From Leminorella richardii (GTDB lineage: Bacteria > Pseudomonadota > Gammaproteobacteria > Enterobacterales > Enterobacteriaceae), in NCBI RefSeq assembly GCF_900478135.1, contig NZ_LS483470.1, positions 1,043,501 to 1,107,500 of the forward strand: 64,000 nt of DNA, read 5' to 3'. The notes beneath the pieces are model-generated. The model was given only the letters and a program-made list of their open reading frames with translations, did not search any database and was not told the DNA's origin. This document shows positions 8,861-19,174 of this stretch, in pieces. Within the stretch, counting starts at the first letter, position 1. Every line of letters begins with the position of its first letter. Made by a program: the position numbers and the translations under genes.

Positions 8861-9221
8861 GGGTTATCCTTTTAAATTTGATAGATTTTTATCAGGCAAT
8901 AGCTACAGCATAGCGATAAACCGAAGATAGGGAAGGAAAGAATAGGCATATCGATATGTGATTAAGGAATATGTAAATAATAGAGGAATGATAAAAGTTA
9001 TAAGATAAAAGGCTTATTAGCGTACGTATTGGAAGGATAAAAGTGTTGTATTTTCGAGAGTTAAAGGTGGATATTAACTGCTGTTGTAATTTCTATCACT
9101 TAGTGACTATCTGGTTTTAAATTAATAAATAATGGTTATTAAATCATCAGCTGTTATGGGTTTTTCTCGTTAAATCAATGTATTAATATCGCACATTTGA
9201 ACCTTGTAAATAGGGGTTTAC
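8861..9221. other. AT-rich noncoding region upstream of cysK
   Basis: About 360 bp between cysK and the island promoter. It must hold the cysK promoter on the minus strand, and CysB binding is expected from the family. It is strongly AT-rich with no credible ORF. I could not place a CysB site or a clear -35/-10 pair. Confidence 0.4.
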
Positions 9222-9249
9222 TTGCGATTGAGGGGTAAGCGCGTATAAT
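9222..9249 (+). promoter_or_regulatory. Sigma70 promoter of the polysaccharide island
   Basis: TTGCGA at 9222-9227 and a perfect TATAAT at 9244-9249, spacer 16. Transcription would start near 9256, giving a leader of over 200 nt that contains the ops element before wzz. Confidence 0.75.
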
Positions 9250-9379
9250 TAGGGCGCACTAACGCAGAGCGTTTTTCCTCTGCTATATGAAACATAACGT
9301 AGTTGCTTTGCTTACTGGCTTTTGGAGAACTGCCTCAGCACAAGTCAGCAGCAGCGCTACGCCTTTTTTACTGCCTCAT

Positions 9380-9410
9380 TGGGAGCGTAACCCAAGGGCG
9401 GTAGCGTACC
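9380..9410 (+). promoter_or_regulatory. JUMPstart sequence with ops element (RfaH recruitment)
   Basis: GGCGGTAGCGTAC at 9397-9409 matches the ops consensus GGCGGTAGNNTNC. It is preceded by GGGAGCGTAACCCAAG, which fits the upstream half of JUMPstart. Such elements pause RNA polymerase so that RfaH can load and suppress polarity across long O-antigen or capsule operons. It lies about 150 nt after the promoter and 70 nt before wzz. Confidence 0.88.
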
Positions 9411-9481
9411 TAAAAAGTACCTAACTGTTTTTTCATTATCTTCCTTTTTCTCTTTTTTCTTTGATTATTTGGATAAGTTCA

Positions 9482-10576
9482 ATGAGCAATAAAGCGCCTT
9501 CCCAGCCTCTGGCTATGCAAAGCGGTGTGGATTACTCCGCCTACCATCCGCAGAATAGAGACGAGATCGATCTGTTTGAACTGCTAGCCCAGCTATGGAA
9601 AAAGAAGCTGTGGATAGTGGGCTGTATGGTAGCAACAACGCTTATTGCCGGTATTTATGCTTTCACCGCAAAAGAGCAGTGGACGTCTACAGCCGTCATA
9701 AATGCTCCGACGTTTAATACGATGGCTAACTACTATCAGGGATTTAGGCTGGTTGAGGGCGAGACGGATAAGCCAACGACGTCAGAGGACGTGTCTATTA
9801 AGCTGTTTCAGCAGTTTGTTAGCCTGGCTTCGTCTTATAATGAGATTAGTCAGTTTGTGCGAGACACTGAGTATTTTAAGACATTGTCCAGCGGAATGAC
9901 GCCGCAGGAGCAGGCTCGTTTGCTGGAGGATATTGTTGATAACATCAAGTTTGCCAAAGATAAGGAAAGCGGGGTCTACACAGTGAGCTTCCCTGCGCTG
10001 ACTGCGGAGCAGGCTAAGATGCTGTTAACCGACTATATGTCAACAGTGAATAAGAATGTCGGCAAAATCCAGTACTCCCAGCTGGCGGCTCAAATTGAAG
10101 GTAGAAAACAAAGCGTTGAAAATCAGATGGCATCGCTGAAAAAGATTGCCGAAGAGCAGCGCGAAGAAGAGATAGAAAACATAAAAATGGCGTTAGCCAT
10201 CGCCGAAAAGGCCAATATTCAGAAACCGGATACAGCAGGCCTGGCCAAGCTAGACAGTTCTAATATGTTCCTGTTGGGAAAAGATGCACTGATGGCGATG
10301 TCTTCCTCTATTGAGAAACAGCCCCTAACATTGAGTGATAAATACTACGAGTTACAGGGTCAATATATGGCGCTGACTGGATTTAAGTCCGGGGATGAAA
10401 AAGCTCAGGCGTTTAGTTACTTGAAAAACCCGATGGAGCCAGTGACCAAGGATAAGCCTAAGAAGGCGTTGATTTTAGTGCTTGGGGCACTGCTTGGGGG
10501 GATTTTGGGGGCTGGGGGAGTGTTGGGAATGGGGGCAATAACTAATACCAAACGAAGCGAATCTGTATCTAATTAA
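9482..10576 (+). CDS. wzz: Wzz-family O-antigen chain-length regulator
   Basis: Inner-membrane polysaccharide co-polymerase that sets the modal length of Wzy-polymerised O antigen. About 364 residues. A cytoplasmic N-terminus leads to TM1 (LWIVGCMVATTLIAGIYAF), then a large periplasmic helical domain with coiled-coil segments, and TM2 near the C-terminus (ALILVLGALLGGILGAG). The proline/glycine motif before and within TM2 fits Wzz. I prefer ATG 9482 with GGATAAG upstream over a TTG seven codons earlier. It is longer than E. coli WzzB (about 325), closer to FepE-like lengths. First gene after the ops element, and its base composition is closer to the core genome than the genes that follow. Confidence 0.9.
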   Translation: MSNKAPSQPLAMQSGVDYSAYHPQNRDEIDLFELLAQLWKKKLWIVGCMVATTLIAGIYAFTAKEQWTSTAVINAPTFNTMANYYQGFRLVEGETDKPTTSEDVSIKLFQQFVSLASSYNEISQFVRDTEYFKTLSSGMTPQEQARLLEDIVDNIKFAKDKESGVYTVSFPALTAEQAKMLLTDYMSTVNKNVGKIQYSQLAAQIEGRKQSVENQMASLKKIAEEQREEEIENIKMALAIAEKANIQKPDTAGLAKLDSSNMFLLGKDALMAMSSSIEKQPLTLSDKYYELQGQYMALTGFKSGDEKAQAFSYLKNPMEPVTKDKPKKALILVLGALLGGILGAGGVLGMGAITNTKRSESVSN

Positions 10577-10600
10577 TGTCTATTTATTTTTGAGTTAACT

Positions 10601-11596
10601 ATGAAAAAAAAAGTTATTTTTATTGGTGCTTCTGGATTTGTTGGTACTCGCCTCATTGAAAATACCCTAAATGAATTTGATGTTAAAAATTTAGATAAAC
10701 AACAAAGTCATTTCTATCCCAGTATTACTGTACATGGTGATGTGCGGGAATGTTCTTCTTTAAATGATGAGTTGGCGGGGCGAGAAACCGTTGTTCTACT
10801 TGCAGCGGAGCACCGCGATGATGTAAGCCCAACATCACTGTATTACGACGTTAACGTTCAAGGTACGAAAAACGTTTTAGCCGCTATGGATAAAAATAAT
10901 GTTAAAAGTATTATTTTTACCAGTTCTGTTGCCATATATGGTTTAAATAAAGAAAATCCTGATGAAGGGCACCCACATGACCCTTTTAACCATTATGGAA
11001 AAAGTAAGTGGCAGGCAGAAGAGGTACTGCGTGAGTGGTATGAGAAAGCTCCAGAAGAGCGTTCCTTAACGATTATCAGGCCTACGGTTATTTTTGGTGA
11101 GCGTAACCGAGGAAATGTTTATAACTTGCTTCGACAAATATCTAGTGGAAAGTTTGCAATGATAGGTTCTGGCAATAATTATAAATCAATGGCCTATGTT
11201 GGTAATGTTGTGGAGTTTATTAAGTATAGACTTCAAAATGAAACGGTTGGCTATCAGGTTTATAATTATATAGATAAACCTGACTTAAGTATGAACCAAC
11301 TGATTTCGGAAGTAGAGAAAAGCCTTAATAAAAAAGTGCCTTCAATCCATCTTCCATATGCTGTTGGCATTATGGGGGGGCTGTGTTTTGACCTGCTTAG
11401 TAAGGTCACCGGTAAGAAATATACTATCAGTTCTGTACGCGTTAAAAAATTCTGTGCGACGACGCAATTTGATGCCACTAAAGTACACAGCTCAGGATTT
11501 ATAGCTCCTTATAGCTTATCACAGGGATTGGATAGGACTTTGCAGTATGAATTTGTTAAGAATAAGGAAGATGACATTGTATTTGTATCAGAATGA
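10601..11596 (+). CDS. gnu: Gnu-type epimerase of GlcNAc-PP-undecaprenol (SDR family)
   Basis: NAD-dependent sugar epimerase of 331 residues, with GASGFVGTRL Rossmann loop, catalytic Ser and YxxxK (YGKSKWQAEE). The stretch NLDKQQSHFYP, AAEHRDDVSPTSLYYDVN and the C-terminal TTQFDATKVHSSGF closely match, from memory, E. coli Gnu (Z3206), which converts GlcNAc-PP-undecaprenol to GalNAc-PP-undecaprenol. This implies the O unit starts with GalNAc built on the WecA product. It sits directly after wzz, before the neu genes. A plain UDP-hexose epimerase is the less likely alternative. Confidence 0.88.
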   Translation: MKKKVIFIGASGFVGTRLIENTLNEFDVKNLDKQQSHFYPSITVHGDVRECSSLNDELAGRETVVLLAAEHRDDVSPTSLYYDVNVQGTKNVLAAMDKNNVKSIIFTSSVAIYGLNKENPDEGHPHDPFNHYGKSKWQAEEVLREWYEKAPEERSLTIIRPTVIFGERNRGNVYNLLRQISSGKFAMIGSGNNYKSMAYVGNVVEFIKYRLQNETVGYQVYNYIDKPDLSMNQLISEVEKSLNKKVPSIHLPYAVGIMGGLCFDLLSKVTGKKYTISSVRVKKFCATTQFDATKVHSSGFIAPYSLSQGLDRTLQYEFVKNKEDDIVFVSE

Positions 11597-11634
11597 GTTA
11601 ATTTTTAATTTAAGATAAATGGCAAATAAAAATT

Positions 11635-12258
11635 ATGAAAGAAAAACTTATCATTATTGGTGCCGGTGGTTTTGCAAAAGCTGTAATTGATAGTTTAAAT
11701 TATGATTTTTATGAAATTTATGGTTTTATCGATAGTAATAAAGAAGGGGTACATCAGGGATATCCAATAGTTGGAAAGTCTTTAGATGATATAGCAGATA
11801 TATATAAATATGTCTTTTTTATTGCAATCGGTGATCCAGAAGATAGAGATACTTGGTTAAGACAGCTCAAATTTTTGTCTCTAAAGACAATAAATATTGT
11901 AGATCCTACTGCAATAGTATCAAAAAGATCCAAGTTAGGAACATGTATTTATGTAGGGAAAATGGCTATAGTAAATTGTGACTCAGAATTGGAAGATGGA
12001 GTTGTTATTAATACTAGAGCCTTAATAGAGCATGGGAATTATATTTCTTACTGTTCAAATATATCAACGAATGTTGTTTTAAATGGAGATGTTTTTGTAG
12101 GATATAAAACATTCATTGGAAGTTGTTCTGTTGTTAATGGGCAGCTTAAAATTGGAAATTTATCAATTATCGGTTCTGGCTCCGTAGTTATAAGAGAGAT
12201 ACCTGACAAAGTTGTTGTTGCTGGATCGCCTACTAGGCTAATAAAGGAAAGAAAATAA
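11635..12258 (+). CDS. neuD: NeuD-like sialic acid O-acetyltransferase
   Basis: Protein of 207 residues with an N-terminal PglD/NeuD-type nucleotide-like fold (KLIIIGAGGFAKAVIDSL) and a C-terminal left-handed beta-helix of hexapeptide repeats, ending in the typical VVAGSPTRLIK. NeuD proteins acetylate sialic acid or its intermediates with acetyl-CoA. Immediately followed by neuB (1-bp gap), as in other sialic-acid loci. The DNA is AT-rich. The frame is intact. Confidence 0.88.
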   Translation: MKEKLIIIGAGGFAKAVIDSLNYDFYEIYGFIDSNKEGVHQGYPIVGKSLDDIADIYKYVFFIAIGDPEDRDTWLRQLKFLSLKTINIVDPTAIVSKRSKLGTCIYVGKMAIVNCDSELEDGVVINTRALIEHGNYISYCSNISTNVVLNGDVFVGYKTFIGSCSVVNGQLKIGNLSIIGSGSVVIREIPDKVVVAGSPTRLIKERK

Positions 12259-12259
12259 A

Positions 12260-13303
12260 ATGTCTAAAGTATTTATTGTTGCTGAAATTGGATGTAATCA
12301 TAATGGCGATTATCAGTTAGCTAAGAGAATGGTTGACGAAGCTAAAAAGGCGGGTGTCGATGCTGTAAAATTCCAGACATTTAAGGCTGATCTACTAATT
12401 TCAAAATTTGCACCAAAGGCAGAATACCAAATAAAAAATACGGGTGAAACTGATTCTCAGTTAGAGATGACACGAAAATTAGAATTAGCATATGATGATT
12501 ATATTAAACTAGAAGAATATGCAAAAGAGTTAGGTCTAAACGTATTTTCTACACCATTTGATCTAGAGTCCATTGATTTTCTTGCAGGCAGAAATCAAAA
12601 AATATGGAAAATTCCATCAGGAGAGCTTTTAAATCTGCCATATTTTAGAGAAAATAGCCAAATTAAACATACCAGATAAAGAAATTGTAATATCTACAGG
12701 TATGTCAACTATAGATGAAATAGAAATGGCATTATCGATTCTTTGTGAAAATGGAATGAGTAAAAATAAAATCACAATATTGCACTGTAATACAGAATAT
12801 CCAACGCCATACGAAGATGTTAATTTAAATGTTATAAGTTCTTTCAAAGATATTTTTAATGAATACAAGATAGGGTTTTCCGACCATTCAATTGGATATT
12901 TTGCTGGTATTGCAGCAGTTCCATATGGAATTGTTTTTATAGAAAAACATTTTACATTAGATAAAAAACTATCCTGGACCAGATCATAAGGCGTCAGTTA
13001 CTCCTGATGAGTTGAAATTATTATGTGATGGAATTCGTTGTGTTGAAAAATCATTGGGTTCTAGTACTAAAATAGTAACAAATTCAGAAAGAAAAAATAA
13101 AATAGTAGCTAGAAAGTCTATCGTTGCAAAAGAGAATATATTAGCCGGTGATATTTTTAGTGAAGAAAATTTGATTATAAAACGTCCTGGTAATGGCATA
13201 AGTCCTATGAATTGGTATAAGCTGATTTGGAAAAAGGGCGAGTAGAAATTTTTCCATAGATGAATTGATTATACATGATGATTTCCCCAGTCAAGAGATT
13301 TGA
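12260..13303 (+). pseudogene. neuB: Sialic acid synthase NeuB, three +1 frameshifts
   Basis: N-acetylneuraminate synthase, which condenses ManNAc with phosphoenolpyruvate. The opening VAEIGCNHNGDYQLAKRM, the catalytic KIPSGELLNLPY, HCNTEYPTPYEDVNLN, GFSDHSIGYFAGIAAVPYG and the C-terminal antifreeze-like (SAF) domain (KRPGNGISPMNWY) match E. coli K1 NeuB along its length. Three single-base insertions break the frame: the T-run 12643-12646, TCCT at 12972-12975, and about 13226-13235. Removing them gives one uninterrupted product of about 347 residues ending at TGA 13301-13303. No extra stop codons are seen between the breaks. Either the sequence has errors or the gene was lost very recently. 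Confidence 0.85.
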
Positions 13304-13307
13304 TGTT

Positions 13308-14563
13308 ATGTATAAAAAAATAGCTATAATACCTGCGAGATCTGGTTCTAAAGGATTGCCAAATAAAAACATTCTTACTCTAATTGATCGGCCCCTTATT
13401 GCTTATACTATAGAGGGCAGCGCTTGACTCGGATGTTTTTGATCGAGTTATAGTTTCTACTGATTCTGAAGAATATAAATCTATTGCTGAAAAATATGGT
13501 GCGGAAGTCATATTAAGAGAAAAAGAACTTGCATCAGATACGGCAACTTCTTTTATGGTTGTTAAGGATGTATTATCAAGAATAGAAGTTAAACCACATT
13601 ATTTTGTACTTTTACAACCAACATCTCCATTTAGGAATTCTAAGCACATTAGAGATGCTGTAAATATATATGAGAATAATACATTAGCAAATTATTTAGT
13701 CTCTGTTACTGAAAGTGAAAAAAGTTCATCTTTAATTAAAGAGATAAATGATTTTTCTATGCGCAACTATGATATTGATTATTCAGGATATAGACGACAA
13801 AAGCATAAAGAGTATTATCCTAATGGAGCGATATTTATAGGGGATGTAGATAGCTATTTGAAAAAAAAAGCATTTTTTTGGTATTGATAGTATTCCTTAT
13901 TTTATGGATAAGAGGGATTCGGTTGATATAGATGATGAATTAGACTTTTTATTTTCTATTACAATAGCTAATAAATTAAAGTCTAGAGAAGCTTAGATTT
14001 AAGAATAAACAATAGAATTGAAGAAAAGAAAAGTCAAATGACATGATAGTAAGTCAATTACTCTAATTGGCCATTCAATTTTTGATTACTGGAATATTGA
14101 AAAGATAAAAGGTAGAGAGGTAAATAACTTAGGTATCGCAGGTATAAATACAAAAGAATACTTAGACAAAGTTATTTTTAAAAAATAAAATACTTGCTCT
14201 TAATGAGTATGTGATTTTACTATGTGGTACGAATGATATGGTATTAGATGGCTGGGAAAAAAATGATACATTGAATTGGGTTAATGAAACGATAAGATGT
14301 ATAAATAAAATAAATCCAAATACAAAGATAATTTTACTTTCAGTTCCTAGGACTAGGGGCGAATGGATCGTAATAATAAAATTATTGATGAATTAAATGT
14401 TTACTTAGAAAAGAAAATAAATAAAAACATATGTTTTCTTGATATAACGACAGAATTATCTGATGAATATGGTAGTTTAAAATCAGAATTTACTTTAGAT
14501 GGATTGCATTTTACTGATTTAGCCTATTTAAAATTGAAAGAAATAATAGAAAGGATCTTGTAA
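13308..14563 (+). pseudogene. neuA: Bifunctional NeuA: CMP-sialate synthetase plus SGNH O-acetylesterase, six frameshifts
   Basis: Activates sialic acid to CMP-sialate. The N-terminal synthetase half has IIPARSGSKGLPNKN, LLQPTSPFRNSKHI and YYPNGAIFIGDVD. The C-terminal half is an SGNH hydrolase with block I ITLIGHSIFDYW, NLGIAGINTKEYL, block III GTNDM and the terminal DGLHF. The same two-domain layout occurs in the E. coli K1 NeuA of about 419 residues. Frame changes: +1 at GGG 13415-13417, +1 at the T-run 13873-13879, -1 near 13990, +1 near 14041, +1 in the A-run 14180-14185, -1 at GGGG 14356-14359. Correcting all six gives one continuous product. ATG 13308 lies 4 bp after the neuB stop. Confidence 0.8.
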
Positions 14564-14564
14564 G

Positions 14565-15731
14565 ATGAAGAAAATAATTTATATATCTGGCTCAAGAGCT
14601 GAATATGGAATTATGAAAGAGTTATTAGTTAAATTGAAAAATGACTCTGAGATTGAGCTAGTCATTGCTGTAACTGGTATGCATTGTGAGGTGGCATATG
14701 GTGAGACATATAAAGTTATTCAACAAGATGGTTTTAAAATAGAGAAGTTTTTTCCTATTTCAATTAATACAGAAAATAATTCATCTATATTAACATCAAT
14801 GTCTATTTGCCAAAAGAAATTTGGTGAGTACTTTGAAGAGAAAAAATTTGATGCTGTAATGTTACTTGGTGATAGATATGAAATATTTTCTGTAGCGATT
14901 GCAGCTGCTATGCATAATTTACCTATTATCCATTTTCATGGTGGTGAAAAAACGCTAGGTAATTATGATGAATTTATTAGACATTCTATTACTAAAATGA
15001 GTCGATTGCATTTAGCATCAACAGAGATATATCGAAAGCGTATTATCCAGTTAGGTGAGAACCCTGATTATGTATATAATATTGGTGCTCTAGGTGCTCA
15101 AAATAGTTTGTTAATGGGTTTGCCTGAGAAAAGTGAACTTGAAGCGCGTTTTGGGAGATTAGATGTTCCGTATTTCATGGTCGTTTATCATCCTGAAACA
15201 CTATCTTCACTATCTATAGAGTTTCAATTAGATGAATTACTTAGTGCATTAGAAGTATTTATCTCTGATTATAACTTTATATTTATTGGATCTAATTCAG
15301 ATACTGGTGCTGATTGTGTAAGAGAAAAAACACTGCAATTTTGTCAGCGCAATAATTCTCGCTATCTGATTTCAGTAAAAGTAGATGAATATCTTGCTTT
15401 AAATAAATATTCTAAAGGATTAATTGGTAACTCTTCTTCCGGATTAATTGAAATACCATCGTTAAAAATACCAACGATAAATATAGGTGATAGACAAAAA
15501 GGAAGGGTTAGAGGAGCTTCAGTTATAGATATTGCCTGCAAAAAAGAGGAAATAGTGCGTGCAATAGAATTAACTAAGAAAGAACAATTTATAGAATTAG
15601 TCAACAATTCTACTAATCCATATCTTCAGGATGATTCATCTGAAAAGGCTCTTCATATAATAAAAGAATTTATTTTTAATGAAAATATTACTTATCAAAA
15701 GGATTTCTTCGATCATGAGTTTACCTTTTAG
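14565..15731 (+). CDS. neuC: NeuC, UDP-GlcNAc 2-epimerase (hydrolysing)
   Basis: Makes ManNAc and UDP from UDP-GlcNAc, the first step of sialic acid synthesis. 388 residues, as in E. coli K1 NeuC. N-terminal ISGSRAEYGIMKELL, central LLGDRYEIFSVAIAA and HFHGGEKTLGNYDE, and the UDP-binding LIGNSSSGLIEIPSL of the WecB/NeuC GT-B fold. The frame is intact, unlike both neighbours. It follows neuA by 1 bp and its 3' end overlaps the sialyltransferase start by 17 nt. A hydrolysing epimerase here supports Neu5Ac rather than legionaminic or pseudaminic acid. Confidence 0.93.
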   Translation: MKKIIYISGSRAEYGIMKELLVKLKNDSEIELVIAVTGMHCEVAYGETYKVIQQDGFKIEKFFPISINTENNSSILTSMSICQKKFGEYFEEKKFDAVMLLGDRYEIFSVAIAAAMHNLPIIHFHGGEKTLGNYDEFIRHSITKMSRLHLASTEIYRKRIIQLGENPDYVYNIGALGAQNSLLMGLPEKSELEARFGRLDVPYFMVVYHPETLSSLSIEFQLDELLSALEVFISDYNFIFIGSNSDTGADCVREKTLQFCQRNNSRYLISVKVDEYLALNKYSKGLIGNSSSGLIEIPSLKIPTINIGDRQKGRVRGASVIDIACKKEEIVRAIELTKKEQFIELVNNSTNPYLQDDSSEKALHIIKEFIFNENITYQKDFFDHEFTF

Positions 15732-16835
15732 TTATGGTATGTTAGCTTTTTCTTATTGTGATACAAATCATGTGTAATGTAGTTCATTTGTGTATCACAT
15801 ATCGTCAATTAGTTATGGCTATATGTGATACATATTCTAATGAAGAAAATTTGATAAAAAGAAACACATCAATTATATGTTTAATTGATTTTCAGTTTAT
15901 ACCTATCGATATAAGATATAATTTAATTAAAAACTTTAATGACATAAAGTTTTATTTTCTGAGAGAGTCCTCAATAATTAATGAATTCTCTATATTACCA
16001 CATTTTTTTCCATCAATAATTAGACGAAATATTACTTTTCGGAAACCATAATCCGATAATATACCCTCATCAATGGAAACCTAAAGTATTGAATGGTTTG
16101 TCATTTGAAACTGGATACGTATATCATTCCGGACCATTTTTATCAAAAGTTTTTCGTGGGATTTGTAATACTCTTATTTTAAGAGAGGATGGGCTATCAA
16201 ATTATATACCCCATAATGTTTCTTTATCTAAAGGTATTATTCGTGCATTATTTGGTCTGTCTTATCGTGATCAAGTATGGGGGGAAGAAAAGTGGATTCA
16301 TATGATAGAAGTTGAGAGACCAGTTGATTTACCTCAAAGGGTACGGCATAAAGCAAGAGAATATAGTTTTGGAAACCTTCTTCATCATACCAGCACAGAA
16401 ACAAAGAATCTTCTTAAAAAGACGTTTTTGTTAGATGTATTGGATTTAAATAAAAATAAAAAGACATGCATAATATTAACACAACCAGTAGATGATGATA
16501 AATATTGTAGTACTGAGTTAAAAATGGAACTATATAATATTATTGCAAAAAAATTCTTAGATAGAGATTATTTAGTTTATTTAAAGCAACATCCAAAAGA
16601 AAAAGCATATTCAATACCAGGAACTCTTTCTTTCCCATCTAATTTTCCGATAGAGTTATTACCTTATATTTGTCCTCACCCTTTTGATTCCTGTGTTGCA
16701 TTATGTTCAACTTCATTATCAATAAAGAATGTAAAGATAGCAGATAGAGAGATTCAATGTATACCTTTAAAACTTTTTACACCATATCATTCTGAAAAGT
16801 GGTTAGATATAGTTAAGAAAATTGGAATTGAATGA
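15715..16835 (+). pseudogene. GT52-type sialyltransferase, two +1 frameshifts
   Basis: Likely transfers sialic acid from CMP-sialate to the O unit. The three signature motifs of bacterial sialyltransferases of families 38/52/80 are visible: D/E-D/E-G in LILREDGLSNY, HP in YLKQHPKEKAY, and the Ser/Thr motif in ALCSTSLSI, with FPIELL typical of family 52. The frame starts at ATG 15715 inside the end of neuC (MSLPFSYGMLAFSYCDTNH), shifts +1 near 15770-15776 and again +1 near 16030-16040, where LFGNHNPIIYPHQW bridges to the long C-terminal part. The corrected length is about 373 residues. An E. coli O104 WbwA-like role is plausible, but acceptor and linkage cannot be read from sequence. Confidence 0.78.
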
Positions 16836-16839
16836 TAGT

Positions 16840-18058
16840 ATGTCTAAATTATATAAAGAAATCATGGGGCATTCATTTATTTATTTACTTTTTGATATGA
16901 TAAATAAAGCTATTCCATTTCTTCTTTTACCATACATAACACATAATCTCATAACTGCTGACTATGGACGATTAGAACTATTTAATACATATGTATCATT
17001 TTTTTCTTTATTTGTTATGTTTGGCATTGATAGTTGGTCAGTTGTTTTTTTTCATAAACAAGATAAAAAAAGATTTAACTGGCAACTAAAATTATCTATC
17101 ATTTTTATATCTATTATATCGGTAGTTCTATTTCTTTCTTTCTTTCTTCTTCAATTGAATAGAATATATCTCATATCTATTCTCTATTCTTATTGTATTA
17201 GTATTGTTCAGCTACGTGCTGTTTTATTTCGTGTTACACTTAAGACGATACATGCATCATTATTATTTTTAGTGAATATATCTATTAGCACATTATTGAC
17301 GTATCTATCTTTCGAATATATCTCACCATCATTTGAATTTCGGATTATATCATTGCTAACTCCTCTAGTAGTATTATGCATATGGTCTATTTATTCCATA
17401 TTGAAAGAATTTAATGAAGATGATAAAAAGCTAGGATGGAAATTAGAGTTTTTTCAGGTGTTGAATTTTGTTTTTCCTTTACTACCCAATGGAGTAATTA
17501 ATTTTATTCGATTTGGTGCGGACAAAATTTTTATTGCAACTTTTTTTGGAATCACTCAATTAGCAGTATTTGGTGTTGGATATCAATTTTCGATGGTTGC
17601 CAATATTTTTATGTTATCGTTGAATCAAGCAACAATGCCATTTATGGTTAAGTTCTTTTCTGCTAAAAATATGGCTAAATATATTAAGTTAGCTATATGT
17701 CAATTTTTTGTTTTTTTAATATTTATTATTGTATTTTATTTTTCATTTCCATTTATACTTAGAGGCTTTTTTTCAAATCAATATGCTCACGCATCAGAGA
17801 TAATAAAAAATATATCTGTGGGCATATCCAATTATTTTTTTATCAATAATGTCATCTAATACATTATTCTTCATGGAAAAAACTTGGGCTGTGCTGTTGA
17901 TTACTGTTTTTTCATCAGGTCTACACCTAATAGTTTTATCATATGTGTATATGTATGATATTGCATATGAAAATGTACCATACGCATTACTGATTTCTAG
18001 TATATTATCATTAATTACTTCATTGTTCCTTTCTGTTAGGTATGTGAGGAGCTTTTAA
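16840..18058 (+). pseudogene. wzx: Wzx O-unit flippase, one +1 frameshift
   Basis: Multi-pass membrane protein of the MOP/PST family that flips the undecaprenol-linked O unit to the periplasm. N-terminal FLLLPYITHNLITADYG is the typical family opening. About 12 hydrophobic helices follow, with FGADKIFIATFFG in the middle. Frame is lost in the seven-T run 17835-17841; removing one T joins NYF to LSIMSSNTLFFMEKTW and yields about 405 residues. Start ATG 16840 is 4 bp after the sialyltransferase stop. Extremely AT-rich. Confidence 0.82.
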
Positions 18059-18060
18059 AA

Positions 18061-19174
18061 ATGTATTTGTCTGAACCAATATTTATTGTTTTCAAATTTT
18101 TTATTAATTTCTTTTGCTATTGGATTAGCTTTTTTATTCTCAATTAGAGAAGTATATTATAATATAGTTAAAGAGAGTACGACGTTATACGTTTTTATTT
18201 TTTTTATCTTTATCTTAATTGCATTTAGAACCAGAGGGTGGGATGTTGAACAATATTATAATATATATTACTCCATAGATATTAATGAACTTAGTCTAAA
18301 CTCTTGGACGGAACCAGGTTACCTTTTTGCAAATTATATATTTAGACTTTTTGATGCGGATTATTTCCTCTTCAATTTATTTTTCTCCCTCATTCTTAGT
18401 ATTTTTATATTTTATAGTGTAAAATTAAATTCCTATTACTTTATAGTGTCTATATTTTTTCTCTTTTTGTTTTATTTTTTTCGTGGACCATATGGACAGA
18501 TTAGACAGGCACTATCTATACTGATTTTTTTCTACTCAATAAAGTATGTTACGTATGAAAATCGGTCACTAAAAAAATATTTTATTATTAATGTTTTTGC
18601 AAGTTTATTCCATGGTGTATCTTTAATGGCATTATTGGTGCCATTTTTTATTGGGATTAAATTAAATAAAAAGAGAATTCTATTTTCATTAATGTTGGCA
18701 TCTACAATATTATTAGCGAATTGTCTTTTGTTTAATATTAGCGATTATATATTGCTAACACAAGATATATCAGTTCTATCGAAAATATATTATTATGTAA
18801 CTAATTATCATGCTAATGGTAGCTATTTTAATCCAGATACTGCAAGGATTATTTTTATTTATGTAGTGTTATTAATGTGGCCCAATGATAAGTTGATAAT
18901 CCCTGGGACATTGTTGCATACGCAAATTATTATCTTTATTCTAGGTGCTATATCTTATTCTATTCTCGCTTTTGATTTTAGAGTGGCATCTAGGATATCT
19001 TCTTTCTATTATCTTATAGATATATTTATCTTATCTAATTTTATATATTCTATTAATAATAGAAGTAATAAACTATTCTATTTTTGTATTTTCTCTTTTA
19101 TTGGATTAATTTATTTAATTTATGAAATTATGATGATGTCAAATTCTGAAATAAAATATGAGTGGAGTTTTTAA
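18061..19174 (+). pseudogene. wzy: Wzy O-antigen polymerase (EpsG-like), one +1 frameshift near the start
   Basis: Polytopic membrane protein with about ten hydrophobic segments. The loop with FRTRGWDVEQYYNIY and the later RGPYGQIRQALSI and LFHGVSL motifs are typical of EpsG/Wzy polymerases. The long frame is open from 18086 with TTG, but a better start is ATG 18061, with GAGGAG 9 nt upstream and 2 bp after the wzx stop. Removing one T from the six-T run 18097-18102 joins MYLSEPIFIVFKF to LLISFAIGLAFLF, a natural first membrane helix. The corrected length is about 371 residues. Confidence 0.75.

Noticed and set aside
12260..13303. Legionaminic or pseudaminic acid synthase instead of sialic acid synthase
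   Set aside because: The sequence follows K1 NeuB closely, and the locus has a hydrolysing NeuC and K1-like NeuA but no aminotransferase/dehydratase genes of those other pathways.
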